The translations under genes were made by a program, and so were the position numbers. From positions 124,001 through 188,000 of the forward strand of contig BMZV01000002.1 of NCBI GenBank assembly GCA_014652975.1: a DNA stretch of 64,000 nt, read 5' to 3'. This document shows, one piece after another, positions 50,792 through 60,710 of the stretch; the stretch's first letter is position 1, and every line of letters begins with the position of its first letter. This DNA is from Kocuria marina (GTDB taxonomy: Bacteria > Actinomycetota > Actinomycetes > Actinomycetales > Micrococcaceae). The notes beneath the pieces are model-generated. The model saw nothing but the letters and a program-made list of their open reading frames with translations, did no database searches and was not told the DNA's origin.

Positions 50792-52765
50792 GTGTATGTG
50801 TCCCAAATGCTGCGCCGCGCGCTCGTGGGCAAACCGATCCACAACGAGCGCGCCGCGGGCACGGTGCTCTCCAAGGGCACCGCCCTGCCGGTGTTCGCGT
50901 CCGACGCCCTGTCCTCGGTCGCGTACGCCCCGGATGAGATCGTCCTGACGCTCGCCCTCGCGGGTTCCGCGGCGATCCTGCTGTCCCCGTGGGTGGGCCT
51001 CGCGGTTCTCGCCGTGCTCGCGGTGATCATCACCGCGTACCGGCAGAACGTGCGCGCGTACCCCTCGGGCGGGGCGGACTTCGAGATCGCGTCCAAGAAC
51101 CTCGGCCGGCCCGCCGGTGCCGCGGTGGGTGCCGCTCTGATGGTGGACTACACGCTCGTCGTGGCCGTGTCCATGGCCGCCGCCGCGCAGTACCTCGCCG
51201 CGGCCTTCCCGTGGCTCGTGGGCCACCAGACGGTCGTGGCCGTCGCGGGGATCGCGCTCGTGGGCTTGCTCAACCTGCGCGGACTCAAATCCATGGGTCG
51301 CGCGTCCTCGGTGCCCACGTACGCGTTCGTGGGGGTCGTGCTGATCCTCGTGCTCGTGGGCTTCGTCCAGGACGTCACGGGAACACTGCAGCGCGCGCCG
51401 TCGGCGGACTACGACGTCGTCCCGGCCGCGGGCATGGACGGCGGGCTCATGGGCCTGGCCGGGGCCATGCTCGTGCTGCGCGCGTTCTCCTCGGGTGCCG
51501 TGGCCCTGACGGGCGTGGAGACCATCACGCACTCCGTGCCGTTCTTCCGCAGGCCCAAGGCCCTCAACGCGGCGCGCACGCTCGCGGTGCTCGGAGCGCT
51601 GTCCGCTGTGTTGCTGCTCGGGGTGCTCTACCTGACCCGGCGCACGGGCGCGGTGGTCGTGATGGACCCCGCGCGGCAACTGTTGATCGACGGCCGCGCA
51701 CCGGAGCCCGACTTCTACCAGGTGCCCATCCTGGGCCAGATCGCGCAGGCCGTGGCGGGGGCGGATTCCGTGTGGTTCGTGATCCTCGTTCTCGTGACCG
51801 TGGGCGTGCTGTTCATGGCCGCGAACACGGCGTACTCGGGCTTCCCCGTGCTGGCCTCACGCCTCGCGTCCGCCGCATTGCTGCCCCGGCAGTTGCAGAG
51901 CCGGGGGTACCGCTTCGCGTTCACGAACGGCATCATCCTGTTGTCCGTGGTCGCGGCGGTCTTCACGATCGTGTTCCGCGCGAACGTCAACGGGCTCATC
52001 CAGCTCTACGTGGTGGGGGCGTTCTTCGCGTTCACGCTGACCCAGGCGGGCATGGTGCGGCACTGGGCCAGGGTGCGCCGCACGAGCACGTCGCAGAGTC
52101 CGCACCGCCGGATCGCCGGGCGCTGGGCCGTGGCGGTGATCGCCCTGATCGCGTGCGCGGCGGTGTTCGTGGTGGTACTCGTGACCAAGTTCGCCCAGGG
52201 CGCGTGGCTCACGATCGTCGCGATCGCCCTGATCACCGTGATGATGCGCGCCATCGGGCACCACTACCGCTCGGTGGACACCGAACTCGAGGTGCACCAA
52301 AACTCGGGGGTGCGGGCCCTGCCGTCCCGCGTGCACTCGATCATCGTGGTCACCTCGGTGCGCAAGCCCGTGGTGCACGCCTTGACCTATGCGCGGGCCT
52401 CCCGTCCGTCCAGCCTCGAGGCCGTGGTGGTGGACACGGACCGCGCGCGCACCGAACAGATCGTGAAGCAGTGGGAGGCCCTGGAGATCCCCGTGCCCGT
52501 CACGGTCCTCGCCTCGCCCTACCGCGATACCGTGGGACCCGTCGTCGCCCACATCCGCGGCATCCGCCGCAAGTCCCCGCGGGACCTCGTGATCGTGTAC
52601 CTGCCCGAGTACGTGGTGGGCCGCGGATGGGAACGCTTCCTGCACAACCAGGCCATCCGCCCGTTGCGGACGCGGCTGCACTACGAACGCGGAGTCATGA
52701 TCGCCTCCGTACCCTGGCACCTCGAATCGGTGCGCGAACTACGACTCACGGAGAACAACGAATGA
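50792..52765 (+). CDS. APC-superfamily permease, KimA-like potassium importer
   Basis: This 657-residue protein has about 12 membrane helices (residues 45-500) and a soluble C-terminal domain of about 150 residues. The N-terminal pattern RRALVGKPI...SKGTALPVFASDALSSVAYAPDEI, the segment AYPSGGADFEIASKNLG, and RAFSSGAVALTGVETI closely follow the KimA (YdaO) K+ importer of Bacillus rather than amino acid permeases. The C-terminal part (VHSIIVVTSVRKPVVHALTYA, VDTDRART) looks like a universal-stress-protein-type regulatory domain. The GTG at 50792 follows TAGCGT by eight bases. It faces two TrkA genes, supporting a potassium role. Its stop overlaps the methyltransferase ATG. Confidence 0.85.
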   Translation: MYVSQMLRRALVGKPIHNERAAGTVLSKGTALPVFASDALSSVAYAPDEIVLTLALAGSAAILLSPWVGLAVLAVLAVIITAYRQNVRAYPSGGADFEIASKNLGRPAGAAVGAALMVDYTLVVAVSMAAAAQYLAAAFPWLVGHQTVVAVAGIALVGLLNLRGLKSMGRASSVPTYAFVGVVLILVLVGFVQDVTGTLQRAPSADYDVVPAAGMDGGLMGLAGAMLVLRAFSSGAVALTGVETITHSVPFFRRPKALNAARTLAVLGALSAVLLLGVLYLTRRTGAVVVMDPARQLLIDGRAPEPDFYQVPILGQIAQAVAGADSVWFVILVLVTVGVLFMAANTAYSGFPVLASRLASAALLPRQLQSRGYRFAFTNGIILLSVVAAVFTIVFRANVNGLIQLYVVGAFFAFTLTQAGMVRHWARVRRTSTSQSPHRRIAGRWAVAVIALIACAAVFVVVLVTKFAQGAWLTIVAIALITVMMRAIGHHYRSVDTELEVHQNSGVRALPSRVHSIIVVTSVRKPVVHALTYARASRPSSLEAVVVDTDRARTEQIVKQWEALEIPVPVTVLASPYRDTVGPVVAHIRGIRRKSPRDLVIVYLPEYVVGRGWERFLHNQAIRPLRTRLHYERGVMIASVPWHLESVRELRLTENNE

Positions 52766-54192
52766 CCGAGTCCCCCGATCACCTCGAGCTGCGCCTGGGC
52801 GCCGTGGCCCACGGCGGCCACGTGGTGGCCCGCACGGACGAGGGGCGCGTGGTCTTCGTGCGCCACGGGCTGCCGGGGGAGCTGGTTCGTGTGCGGCTCA
52901 CCGACCGGGACCCCGCGGCGTCGTTCTGGCGCGCTGACGTCACGGACGTGCTCGAACCCGTCCCCGGGCGCCGGGAGGTACACCCGTGGGAGCAGGCGGA
53001 CGCGCTCGTCGCAGCGGGCGCGGACCGGCCACCGCTGGGCGGGGCCGAGTTCGGGCACGCGGATCTGACGACCCAGCGCGAACTCAAACGCCACGTGATC
53101 GCCGAGCAACTGGGCCACCTGGCCGGCCACGACTGGGACGGCGAGGTGCAGCCCGTCGCGGGGGAGAGCCCCGACGGCACCGGGTGGCGCACCCGGTTGC
53201 ACCTGGACGTGGCCCCCGACGGCACACCCGGGATGTACCCCCACCGCAGCACCGAGCTCGGTCCCGTCACGGACATGCCCCTGGCCACGGACGCGATCCG
53301 CGCCCTGGCCCCGTGGTCGCTGGAGTACCCCGGTGCGGCCCGCGTGGACGTCGCCGCGCCGGCAGGGGGAGCGGCACCGCTGCTGCACGTGGGGCTGCGC
53401 CCGGATGCCGCGCCGGAGCAGGTCACCGCCCTGCGGGATCGGTTGAGCGCATGGGCGGGGGACCGCGGGGTGAGCGTCACCGCGCGCTCGCCGCACGAGC
53501 GGGACACCCAGGTGTGGGCGGGCACCGACCACGTCCAGGAGACCCTCGAGTTGCCCGGCGCTACCGATCCCGAGCCGCTGCGCTGGCGCATAAGTCCCAC
53601 GGGCTTCTGGCAGATCCATCGCGGCGCTCCCGGGACCCTCGCCCGCGCGGTACTGGACGGCGCCGGTCTGCGCCCCGGGGACAGCGTGTGGGACCTGTAC
53701 AGCGGCGCCGGTCTGTTCACCGCGGTGGCCGCGCGCGCCGTGGGCCCCACGGGGTGCGTCTTCGCGGTCGAGGGCTCGCCCGTGACCTCCGCCGACGCCG
53801 CCCACAACCTCGCCCGCGCCCCGCACGTCACGAGCGTGCGCGGGGACGTGGCGCGCGTGCTCACTGGACCGGGCGGGCGGGGTGGGCACCGGGGCCGGGG
53901 TGCCGCAGCGGCGTCGTCCCGGCGGGGTCGTGGTTCCACACCGCGGCCACCGCGCCCGGACGTCGTCGTCCTGGACCCGCCGCGCGCCGGTGCGGCCAAG
54001 GAGGTGCTGGCCGCGGTGGACCGTGCCGCACCGCGCACGATCGTGTACGTCGCGTGCGATCCTGCCGCGCTCGGCCGGGACCTGGGGCGGTTGCGGCGCC
54101 GGGGCTGGCGGATCGAGGGCGTCGAGGCATTCGATCTGTACCCGAACACGCACCACGTGGAAGCCGTCGCGGTGCTCAACTGCGAGGGCTGA
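52762..54192 (+). CDS. TrmA/RlmC/RlmD-type class I SAM-dependent RNA methyltransferase
   Basis: This 476-residue enzyme should methylate C5 of uridine in tRNA or rRNA. An N-terminal TRAM domain of about 60 residues (LGAVAHGGHVVARTDEGRVVFVRHGLPGE) is followed by a central domain and the SAM domain with DLYSGAGLFT and VFAVEGSPVT. The catalytic Cys lies in YVACDPAALGRDL and the preceding Asp-Pro-Pro in VVLDPPRAG. A Gly/Arg/Ser/Pro-rich insertion sits just before that strand (near 371-400). No Cys cluster for iron-sulfur is evident, unlike RlmD. The ATG overlaps the permease stop (ATGA). The order permease-methyltransferase matches M. tuberculosis Rv2690c-Rv2689c. Confidence 0.9.
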   Translation: MTESPDHLELRLGAVAHGGHVVARTDEGRVVFVRHGLPGELVRVRLTDRDPAASFWRADVTDVLEPVPGRREVHPWEQADALVAAGADRPPLGGAEFGHADLTTQRELKRHVIAEQLGHLAGHDWDGEVQPVAGESPDGTGWRTRLHLDVAPDGTPGMYPHRSTELGPVTDMPLATDAIRALAPWSLEYPGAARVDVAAPAGGAAPLLHVGLRPDAAPEQVTALRDRLSAWAGDRGVSVTARSPHERDTQVWAGTDHVQETLELPGATDPEPLRWRISPTGFWQIHRGAPGTLARAVLDGAGLRPGDSVWDLYSGAGLFTAVAARAVGPTGCVFAVEGSPVTSADAAHNLARAPHVTSVRGDVARVLTGPGGRGGHRGRGAAAASSRRGRGSTPRPPRPDVVVLDPPRAGAAKEVLAAVDRAAPRTIVYVACDPAALGRDLGRLRRRGWRIEGVEAFDLYPNTHHVEAVAVLNCEG

Positions 54193-54269
54193 ACCGGGCG
54201 GCCGAACGACGGCCCACGTCATCGTGACGCGGACGCCCGGGAATCCCCGGAGTGACGGAGCGCACGGGC

Positions 54270-54275
54270 TACACT
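54270..54275 (+). promoter_or_regulatory. Candidate -10 hexamer of acnA
   Basis: TACACT fits TANNNT and lies 87 bases before the acnA ATG. The leader carries GAGAGGAG just before the start codon. Confidence 0.45.
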
Positions 54276-54362
54276 GACAGGGACTGTTCCACGCGCGGGG
54301 GACACCTGTAGTGTGCCGCGCGCGCCGAACGCAACCGACGGTGGCGAGAGGAGTTCCACACC

Positions 54363-57170
54363 ATGACTGTGGACAGCTTTGGAGCCAAGGACGTTCTCAA
54401 CGTCAAGGGCACCGACTACGAAATTTTCCGACTGGACGCCGTGGAGGGAGCCCAGAAGCTCCCCTACAGCTTGAAGGTCCTGCTCGAGAACCTGCTGCGC
54501 ACCGAGGACGGTGCCAATGTGACGAGCAAGCACATTGAAGCCCTGGGCAACTGGGACCCCGAGGCCCAGCCCGACACGGAGATCCAGTTCACCCCTGGTC
54601 GCGTGATCATGCAGGACTTCACCGGCGTTCCCTGCATCGTGGACCTGGCCACCATGCGTGAGGCCGTGGCAGATCTCGGCGGCGACCCCTCCCGCGTGAA
54701 CCCGCTCGCCCCGGCCGAGCTGGTCATCGACCACTCCGTGCAGATCGACGCGTTCGGTTCCGCGGACGCGATCGAGCGCAACATGGACATCGAGTACCAG
54801 CGCAACGGCGAGCGCTACCAGTTCCTGCGCTGGGGCCAGACCGCGTTCGATGACTTCAAGGTGGTCCCGCCCGGGATGGGCATCGTCCACCAGGTCAACA
54901 TCGAGAACCTGGCCCGCGTGGTCATGACCCGCGAGGTTGACGGCACGCTGCGCGCCTACCCGGACACCTGTGTGGGCACCGACTCCCACACCACCATGGA
55001 GAACGGCATCGGCGTGCTCGGTTGGGGTGTGGGTGGCATCGAGGCCGAGGCCGCGATGCTCGGTCAGCCCATCTCCATGCTGATCCCGCGCGTGGTGGGC
55101 TTCAAGCTCACCGGCGAGATCCCCTCCGGTGCGACCGCCACGGACGTGGTGCTGACCATCACGGAGATGCTGCGTGAGCACGGTGTCGTGGGCAAGTTCG
55201 TGGAGTTCTACGGTGAGGGCGTGGCAGCGGTACCGCTGGCCAACCGCGCCACGATCGGCAACATGTCCCCGGAGTTCGGTTCCACCGCGGCGATCTTCCC
55301 GATCGACCAGGTGACCCTGGACTACCTGGCGCTCACGGGCCGCTCCGAGGAGCAGATCGCCCTGATCGAGGCGTACACCAAGGAACAGGGCATGTGGCAC
55401 GACCCCGAGCACGAGGTCGCCTACTCCGAGTACCTCGAGTTGGACCTGTCCACCGTGGTCCCCTCGATCTCTGGGCCCAAACGTCCCCAGGACCGCATCG
55501 AGCTGACTCGCTCCAAGGAACAGTTCCGCGACGACCTCGTGAACTACGTGGCCGAGGACAAGTCCGTGGATGTGGACCCGGACGTCGTCGAGTCCTTCCC
55601 GGCCTCCGACGCCCCCTCCCACGACGCGACCGACGAGCAGGACCCCCAGGACGCGCCGCGCGAGAGCTCCGCGGACGACATGAGGGAGCGCCCCGAGCAC
55701 CGAGTGGAGGTCTCCATGGAGGACGGCCGTCACTTCGAGCTGGACCACGGTGCCGTGTCGATCGCCTCGATCACGTCCTGCACCAACACGTCCAACCCCT
55801 CGGTGATGATGGCCGCGGCCGTGCTCGCGCGCAACGCCACGGAGAAGGGCCTCAAGGCCAAGCCGTGGGTCAAGACCTCGATCGCGCCGGGTTCGCGCGT
55901 GGTCACCGAGTACTACGAGAAGTCCGGTCTGGTCCCGGCACTCGAGGAGCTCGGCTTCTACATCGTGGGTTACGGCTGCACCACGTGCATCGGCAACTCC
56001 GGTCCTCTGGAGCCCGAGATCTCCCAGGCCGTGCAGGAAAACGACCTCGCCGTGACCTCGGTGCTCTCCGGTAACCGCAACTTCGAGGGCCGAATCAACC
56101 CGGACGTGAAGATGAACTACCTCGCGTCCCCGCCGCTGGTCATCGCGTACGCGCTGGCCGGGACCATGGACTTTGACTTCGAGAACGAGCCTTTGGGCCA
56201 GGACTCGAATGGTCAGGACGTGTTCCTCAAGGACATCTGGCCGGACCCCACCGAGGTCCAGAAGATCATCGATGCCTCGATCGACACCGATATGTTCGAC
56301 CGCGAGTACGGCACCATCTTCGACGGTGACGAGCGCTGGCAGAACCTGGACACCCCCACGGGTGACGTGTTCGAGTGGGACCCCGAGTCCACCTACGTGC
56401 GCAAGCCACCGTACTTCGAGGGCATGACCATGGAGACCACTCCGGTGGAGGACATCGAGGGTGCGCGCGTGCTGCTCAAGCTGGGCGATTCCGTGACCAC
56501 GGACCACATCTCCCCGGCCGGTTCGTTCAAGAGCGACACGCCCGCGGGCAAGTACCTCACGGAGCACGGCGTGCAGCGCAAGGACTTCAACTCCTACGGT
56601 TCCCGCCGTGGTAACCACGAGGTCATGATCCGCGGTACGTTCGCGAACATCCGCATCAAGAACCAGCTGCTCGACGGCGTGGAGGGCGGTTTCACCCGCG
56701 ACTTCACTCAGGAGGGTGGCCCGCAGGCCGCCGTGTACGACGCCGCGATGAACTACCAGGAGGCCGGTGTTCCCCTGGTGGTGCTGGGCGGCAAGGAGTA
56801 CGGCTCCGGTTCCTCGCGTGACTGGGCGGCCAAGGGCACGTCCCTGCTGGGTGTGCGCGCGGTCATCGCGCAGTCCTACGAGCGCATCCACCGTTCCAAC
56901 CTGATCGGCATGGGCGTGCTGCCCCTGCAGTTCCCCGAGGGCGAGTCCGCGGACTCCCTGGGGTTGGACGGCACCGAGACGTTCTCGATCGAAGGGGTCA
57001 CCGCGCTCAACGACGGCCAGACCCCCAAGACCCTGAAGGTCACGGCCACCAAGGAAGACGGTTCCACCGTGGAGTTCGACGCCGTGCTGCGCATCGACAC
57101 CCCGGGTGAGGCCGACTACTACCGTAACGGCGGCATCCTGCAGTACGTGCTGCGTCAGATCGCCAAGTAA
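54363..57170 (+). CDS. acnA: Aconitate hydratase A
   Basis: This 935-residue enzyme interconverts citrate and isocitrate in the TCA cycle with a 4Fe-4S cluster. The cluster Cys residues are in [10 protein letters not shown] and [10 protein letters not shown]. Substrate segments include VGTDSHTTM near residue 205 and the C-terminal [13 protein letters not shown] with the catalytic Ser. A linker of about 50 acidic, Pro/Asp/Glu-rich residues near 405-455 separates the second and third domains. GAGAGGAG lies upstream of the ATG. A strong stem-loop follows the stop. No regulator gene is adjacent. Aconitases can bind RNA when the cluster is lost, which cannot be judged here. Confidence 0.97.
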   Translation: MTVDSFGAKDVLNVKGTDYEIFRLDAVEGAQKLPYSLKVLLENLLRTEDGANVTSKHIEALGNWDPEAQPDTEIQFTPGRVIMQDFTGVPCIVDLATMREAVADLGGDPSRVNPLAPAELVIDHSVQIDAFGSADAIERNMDIEYQRNGERYQFLRWGQTAFDDFKVVPPGMGIVHQVNIENLARVVMTREVDGTLRAYPDTCVGTDSHTTMENGIGVLGWGVGGIEAEAAMLGQPISMLIPRVVGFKLTGEIPSGATATDVVLTITEMLREHGVVGKFVEFYGEGVAAVPLANRATIGNMSPEFGSTAAIFPIDQVTLDYLALTGRSEEQIALIEAYTKEQGMWHDPEHEVAYSEYLELDLSTVVPSISGPKRPQDRIELTRSKEQFRDDLVNYVAEDKSVDVDPDVVESFPASDAPSHDATDEQDPQDAPRESSADDMRERPEHRVEVSMEDGRHFELDHGAVSIASITSCTNTSNPSVMMAAAVLARNATEKGLKAKPWVKTSIAPGSRVVTEYYEKSGLVPALEELGFYIVGYGCTTCIGNSGPLEPEISQAVQENDLAVTSVLSGNRNFEGRINPDVKMNYLASPPLVIAYALAGTMDFDFENEPLGQDSNGQDVFLKDIWPDPTEVQKIIDASIDTDMFDREYGTIFDGDERWQNLDTPTGDVFEWDPESTYVRKPPYFEGMTMETTPVEDIEGARVLLKLGDSVTTDHISPAGSFKSDTPAGKYLTEHGVQRKDFNSYGSRRGNHEVMIRGTFANIRIKNQLLDGVEGGFTRDFTQEGGPQAAVYDAAMNYQEAGVPLVVLGGKEYGSGSSRDWAAKGTSLLGVRAVIAQSYERIHRSNLIGMGVLPLQFPEGESADSLGLDGTETFSIEGVTALNDGQTPKTLKVTATKEDGSTVEFDAVLRIDTPGEADYYRNGGILQYVLRQIAK

Positions 57171-57187
57171 TAGGTCCTCGGATCGTA

Positions 57188-57230
57188 CCGTCGGCCGGTG
57201 ATCCCCGCTCGGGGGGTCACCGGCCGACGG
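57188..57230 (+). terminator. Terminator stem-loop after acnA
   Basis: CCGTCGGCCGGTGA (57188-57201) pairs perfectly with TCACCGGCCGACGG (57217-57230), and inner C/G bases extend the stem. It begins 17 bases after the acnA stop. Confidence 0.8.
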
Positions 57231-57294
57231 CGTCGCGGGCGTCGTTCGCCGTGGCCCAGGCCATGCGACGGGACGGGGCCCCGGCCAGGGCGAG

Positions 57295-57300
57295 TAAGAT
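57295..57300 (+). promoter_or_regulatory. Candidate -10 hexamer of dxs, with leader stem-loop
   Basis: TAAGAT fits TANNNT and lies about 97 bases before the dxs ATG. The leader contains a short stem, CCGGACG (57336-57342) with CGTCCGG (57349-57355). I see no known riboswitch. Confidence 0.4.
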
Positions 57301-57396
57301 CGGACGGAGCATTCGGGCGCATCATGATCCCCCCGCCGGACGAGCACCCGTCCGGTGCGGGCCCGAAGAGGACGAGACATCCACGGAGAGCAGGCT

Positions 57397-59412
57397 ATGA
57401 CGCTTCTGGAGACCATCGAGGGACCCGAAGACCTACGGGGGCTGGACGCCGCGGCCATGGAGCAGTTGGCCGCCGAGATCCGTTCCTTCCTGATCACCCA
57501 CGTCTCCGCGACCGGGGGTCACCTGGGGCCGAACCTGGGTGTCGTGGAGCTCACCCTCGCGGTGCACCGCGTGTTCGACTCGCCCCAGGACTCGATCGTC
57601 TTCGACACCGGGCACCAGTCCTACGTGCACAAGCTCGTCACGGGTCGCCAGGACTTCGACACCCTGCGCCAGGAGGGTGGCCTCGCGGGCTACCCGTCCC
57701 GCGCGGAGTCCGAACACGACATCGTGGAGTCCTCCCACGCGTCGTCGTCCCTGTCCTGGGCGGACGGGATCTCGCGCGGTTACGCGCTCACGGGCCAGGA
57801 CGACCGGCACACCGTCGCGGTGATCGGGGACGGGGCCCTGACCGGTGGCATGGCGTGGGAGGCCGTGAACAACATCGCCTCGGACCGGGACCGCAAAGTC
57901 GTGATCGTGGTCAACGACAACGGCCGCTCCTACGCGCCCACCGTGGGCGGGTTCGCGAACCACCTGCGCGAGCTGCAGGCCAGCGTGCAGCAGGGCGTGG
58001 ACGCCGTGCGCACGGACCGCCGCTACGAGCAGACCCTCGCGAAGGCTAAGCGCCTGCTGACGTCCTCGGGCCACCTGGGCCAGGCCGTGTACCGCGGTCT
58101 GCACGGGATGAAGCAGGGCATCAAGGACGTGGTGGTCCAGCAGGGGATCTTCGAGGACCTCGGCATGAAGTACGTGGGTCCGGTGGACGGCCATGACCTC
58201 GCCGCGATGGAACAAGCGCTCACGAATGCCCGCAACTTCGGTGGCCCGGTCATCGTCCACGCCATCACCGAGAAGGGCCACGGCTACTTGCCCGCCCGCC
58301 TGGACGCGAACGACCAGTTCCACTCCGTGCCCGTGATCGACCCCACCACGGGCAAACCCACGAGTACCGCCTCGGCCCGCTCGTGGACGCACGTCTTCCG
58401 CGACGAGATCGCCGCGATCGCGGATGAGCGCGAGGACATCGTGGGCATCACCGGCGCCATGTTGATCCCCATGGGACTGCAGAAGATGCAGACGGTACAC
58501 CCGCAGCGCGTCGTGGACGTGGGGATCGCCGAACAGCACGCGCTGACCATGGCCGCGGGCATGGCGTTCAGCGGGCTGCACCCGGTCGTGGGCCTGTACG
58601 CGACGTTCCTCAACCGCGGCTTCGACCAGCTGCTCATGGACGTGGCCCTGCATCACGCGGGCGTCACGGTCGTGCTGGACCGCGCGGGCGTCACCGGCCC
58701 GGACGGGCCGAGCCACCACGGGATGTGGGACCTCGCACTGTTGCAGATCGTGCCGGGGCTGCACCTCGCGGCCCCGCGGGACGAGGCCACCATGGTCGAG
58801 GAGCTGCGCGAGGCGGTTGCCGTCTCCGACGCACCCACCGTGGTGCGCTACCCCAAGGGCGCGGTGGGTGCGCCGTTGCCCGCCCTCGAGCGACTGAGCG
58901 GCGGGGTGGACGTCCTCGCCCGCAACGGCGAGGCCTCCGGCAAGGGCGTGGATCACCGCGACGTGCTGATCGTGGGCGTGGGCGCCATGTGCGTCACCGC
59001 GCTGGACGTCTCCGAACGCCTCGCCGCCCACGGTGTCTCCTCCACCGTGGTGGACCCCCGCTGGGTACTGCCCGTGCCGCAGGCGGTCGTGGAGCAGGCA
59101 GCGACGCACCGGATCGTGGTGGTGATCGAGGACGGTGTGCGCGCCGGGGGCATCGGTTCGCTCATCCGCCAGGAGATGCGCGCCCAGGGCGTGGACACCG
59201 CGCTGAACGAGGTGGGGTTACCCACCGAGTTCCTCGAGCACGCGAGCCGCGAGCAGATCCTGCAGCACACGGGGTTGACCGCCCAGCGCGTCGCCCAGGA
59301 CACGCTCGCGTCCGTCCTGGGCACCAAGGTCCCGTACGCGCGCCCCGTGTCCGAAGACGCCGCGCAGCTCACCGTGCCGCGCTCCGGGGAGCAACCGCGC
59401 GACGGACGCTGA
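57397..59412 (+). CDS. dxs: 1-deoxy-D-xylulose-5-phosphate synthase
   Basis: This 671-residue thiamine-diphosphate enzyme joins pyruvate and glyceraldehyde 3-phosphate, the first step of the MEP isoprenoid pathway. The N-terminal domain has the conserved His in [19 protein letters not shown] and in [12 protein letters not shown]. The ThDP-metal motif is [16 protein letters not shown]. The central domain has the conserved Glu in [17 protein letters not shown], and the last domain ends with [12 protein letters not shown]. The ATG at 57397 has GGAGAG upstream. In M. tuberculosis dxs1 lies in the same neighbourhood as DUF3000 and the RNase D gene. It feeds menaquinone and polyprenol synthesis, relevant to menG and mptB. 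Confidence 0.97.
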   Translation: MTLLETIEGPEDLRGLDAAAMEQLAAEIRSFLITHVSATGGHLGPNLGVVELTLAVHRVFDSPQDSIVFDTGHQSYVHKLVTGRQDFDTLRQEGGLAGYPSRAESEHDIVESSHASSSLSWADGISRGYALTGQDDRHTVAVIGDGALTGGMAWEAVNNIASDRDRKVVIVVNDNGRSYAPTVGGFANHLRELQASVQQGVDAVRTDRRYEQTLAKAKRLLTSSGHLGQAVYRGLHGMKQGIKDVVVQQGIFEDLGMKYVGPVDGHDLAAMEQALTNARNFGGPVIVHAITEKGHGYLPARLDANDQFHSVPVIDPTTGKPTSTASARSWTHVFRDEIAAIADEREDIVGITGAMLIPMGLQKMQTVHPQRVVDVGIAEQHALTMAAGMAFSGLHPVVGLYATFLNRGFDQLLMDVALHHAGVTVVLDRAGVTGPDGPSHHGMWDLALLQIVPGLHLAAPRDEATMVEELREAVAVSDAPTVVRYPKGAVGAPLPALERLSGGVDVLARNGEASGKGVDHRDVLIVGVGAMCVTALDVSERLAAHGVSSTVVDPRWVLPVPQAVVEQAATHRIVVVIEDGVRAGGIGSLIRQEMRAQGVDTALNEVGLPTEFLEHASREQILQHTGLTAQRVAQDTLASVLGTKVPYARPVSEDAAQLTVPRSGEQPRDGR

Positions 59413-59434
59413 ACCACCAGCGCTGATCCACGGA

Positions 59435-59472
59435 CCGTTCGCCGCCGGACAGATGTGGTGCGCGGCGAACGG
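59435..59472. terminator. Stem-loop between convergent dxs and Rieske genes
   Basis: CCGTTCGCCGC (59435-59445) pairs perfectly with GCGGCGAACGG (59462-59472) across 16 bases. It lies between convergent stop codons. Confidence 0.7.
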
Positions 59473-59483
59473 ATCCGCGCGGT

Positions 59484-59963
59484 TCAGCCCACGATGACGC
59501 GCCCGTCGCGCACCGTGACCGGGTACTCAGTGAGTCCCCTGGATGCGGGCCCGCCCTTGACCTCGCCCGTGGCCATGTCGAACGCCGAGCTGTGGCACGG
59601 GCACACGTACTGCCGGTTGGCGGGATTGACGATGCACCCCTCGTGCGGGCACACGGGAGAGAACGCGGTGAACGTGCCCTCGGTGGGCTGTCCCACCACG
59701 GCCTGCACACCACCGGAGTCCACCTTGAGCCCCGACCCCACGGGGATGTCCGCGGCGGCGGCCACGTCCACGGGGGTGGCCGGCGCGGTGGGGGTGGCCG
59801 CGGCGTCGTCGTCCGATCCGCCGCCCGAACCGCACGCGCTCAACCCGACCGCGCCCACAGCGGCGATCCCGGCGGCACCCACGGCGCGTCGGCGCGTGAA
59901 CAACGCGGGGGAGGGGGTCTTGGTCCGGGCGGCGGGGTCCTCGGGCAGGGGTGGGACGGTCAT
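59484..59963 (-). CDS. Tat-exported Rieske [2Fe-2S] lipoprotein
   Basis: This 159-residue protein has a twin-arginine type signal, TRRRAVGAAG (23-32), a hydrophobic stretch and a lipobox LSAC with Cys44. It is probably folded in the cytoplasm, exported by Tat and lipid-anchored. A low-complexity linker leads to the Rieske domain with CPHEGC (Cys105, His107 ligands; Cys110) and CPCHSS (Cys121, His124 ligands; Cys123). Cys110 and Cys123 should form the stabilising disulfide. It is not with cytochrome bc genes, so it is a stand-alone electron carrier of unknown partner. AAAGGA lies upstream of the ATG. Confidence 0.92.
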   Translation of the reverse strand: MTVPPLPEDPAARTKTPSPALFTRRRAVGAAGIAAVGAVGLSACGSGGGSDDDAAATPTAPATPVDVAAAADIPVGSGLKVDSGGVQAVVGQPTEGTFTAFSPVCPHEGCIVNPANRQYVCPCHSSAFDMATGEVKGGPASRGLTEYPVTVRDGRVIVG

Positions 59964-60110
59964 GGCGGTGCGATCCTTTCGACGCGGTGGCTCCAATCCT
60001 AGGACCGGTCACGGCGCGGCGTGGGGCGCGGGGGCGGGGTGTTTCCTCAGTACGATGGGACCAGGAGCGGACGGGTGGATCCCGGTCCGCGGTACAGGAA
60101 GGAAGGCACC

Positions 60111-60581
60111 ATGATCAAACGTCTTGCATTCGTCGCCGGTTTCGGAATCGGCTTCGTGGTCGGCTCCGCGTCCGGTCGCAAGAGCTACGAGTCCCTGCGC
60201 GAGAGCGCGCTGAACACCTGGAACGACCCCAAGGTCCAGGCCAAGGTCTCCGAGGGTACGGACTGGGTCAAGTCCGAGGTCCCCGTGGTGGGCGAGAAGC
60301 TCGCCGACGGCGCGCAGAAGGCCGCCGACACCGTGGGCGCCAAGGCCTCCGAGGGCGCGGCCGCCGTCAAGGACAAGGCCGCCCAGGGTGCCGCGTCCGT
60401 TAAGGACAAGGCGCAGGGCGGTGCCGAGGCCGTGAAGCAGAAGGCCTCCCAGGGCGGTCAGGATTCCGGTACGCCCGCGAAGGACTCGGGCGCCGAGCTG
60501 CCCGAGCCCGCCGTGACCGAGGACGAGGTGGACATGAAGCCCGCGCACCCGGGTCCGGACGCCAAGGACATGAAGAACTGA
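60111..60581 (+). CDS. YtxH-like protein with Ala/Lys-rich helical repeats
   Basis: This 156-residue protein starts with a short hydrophobic segment (RLAFVAGFGIGFVVGSASGRKSYESLRE), the YtxH-type pattern. It continues into a long region of repeated Ala/Lys/Gly/Glu heptad-like units (AADTVGAKASEGAAAVKDKAAQ and similar). The middle resembles LEA or apolipoprotein-like amphipathic helices. The C-terminus is acidic and ends HPGPDAKDMKN. It is probably membrane-attached and involved in envelope stress or stability, by analogy only. AGGAAGGAAGG precedes the ATG. It converges on the RNase D gene across a shared stem-loop. Confidence 0.82.
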   Translation: MIKRLAFVAGFGIGFVVGSASGRKSYESLRESALNTWNDPKVQAKVSEGTDWVKSEVPVVGEKLADGAQKAADTVGAKASEGAAAVKDKAAQGAASVKDKAQGGAEAVKQKASQGGQDSGTPAKDSGAELPEPAVTEDEVDMKPAHPGPDAKDMKN

Positions 60582-60627
60582 TGCGACGGGCGGCACGGGT
60601 CATGTGACCGCGCCGCCGCGTGACAAC

Positions 60628-60655
60628 GGCCGTGCACCTTCGTGGGTGCACGGCC
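60628..60655. terminator. Stem-loop between convergent YtxH-like and RNase D genes
   Basis: GGCCGTGCACC (60628-60638) pairs perfectly with GGTGCACGGCC (60645-60655) around a 6-base loop. It lies between convergent stops. Confidence 0.7.
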
Positions 60656-60710
60656 ACTGTCGTGTCGTGGCCGGAGCGGTCCGGTGCACGGCCGGCTCCG
60701 CGCCCTCGAT

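Noticed and set aside
57301-57396. Thiamine riboswitch in the dxs leader
   Set aside because: The short 7-bp stem is not accompanied by the conserved thiamine-element core.
54219-57497. Very long open frame on the minus strand opposite acnA
   Set aside because: The translation has no recognisable motif and is His/Arg/Gly-rich; acnA is certain on the other strand.
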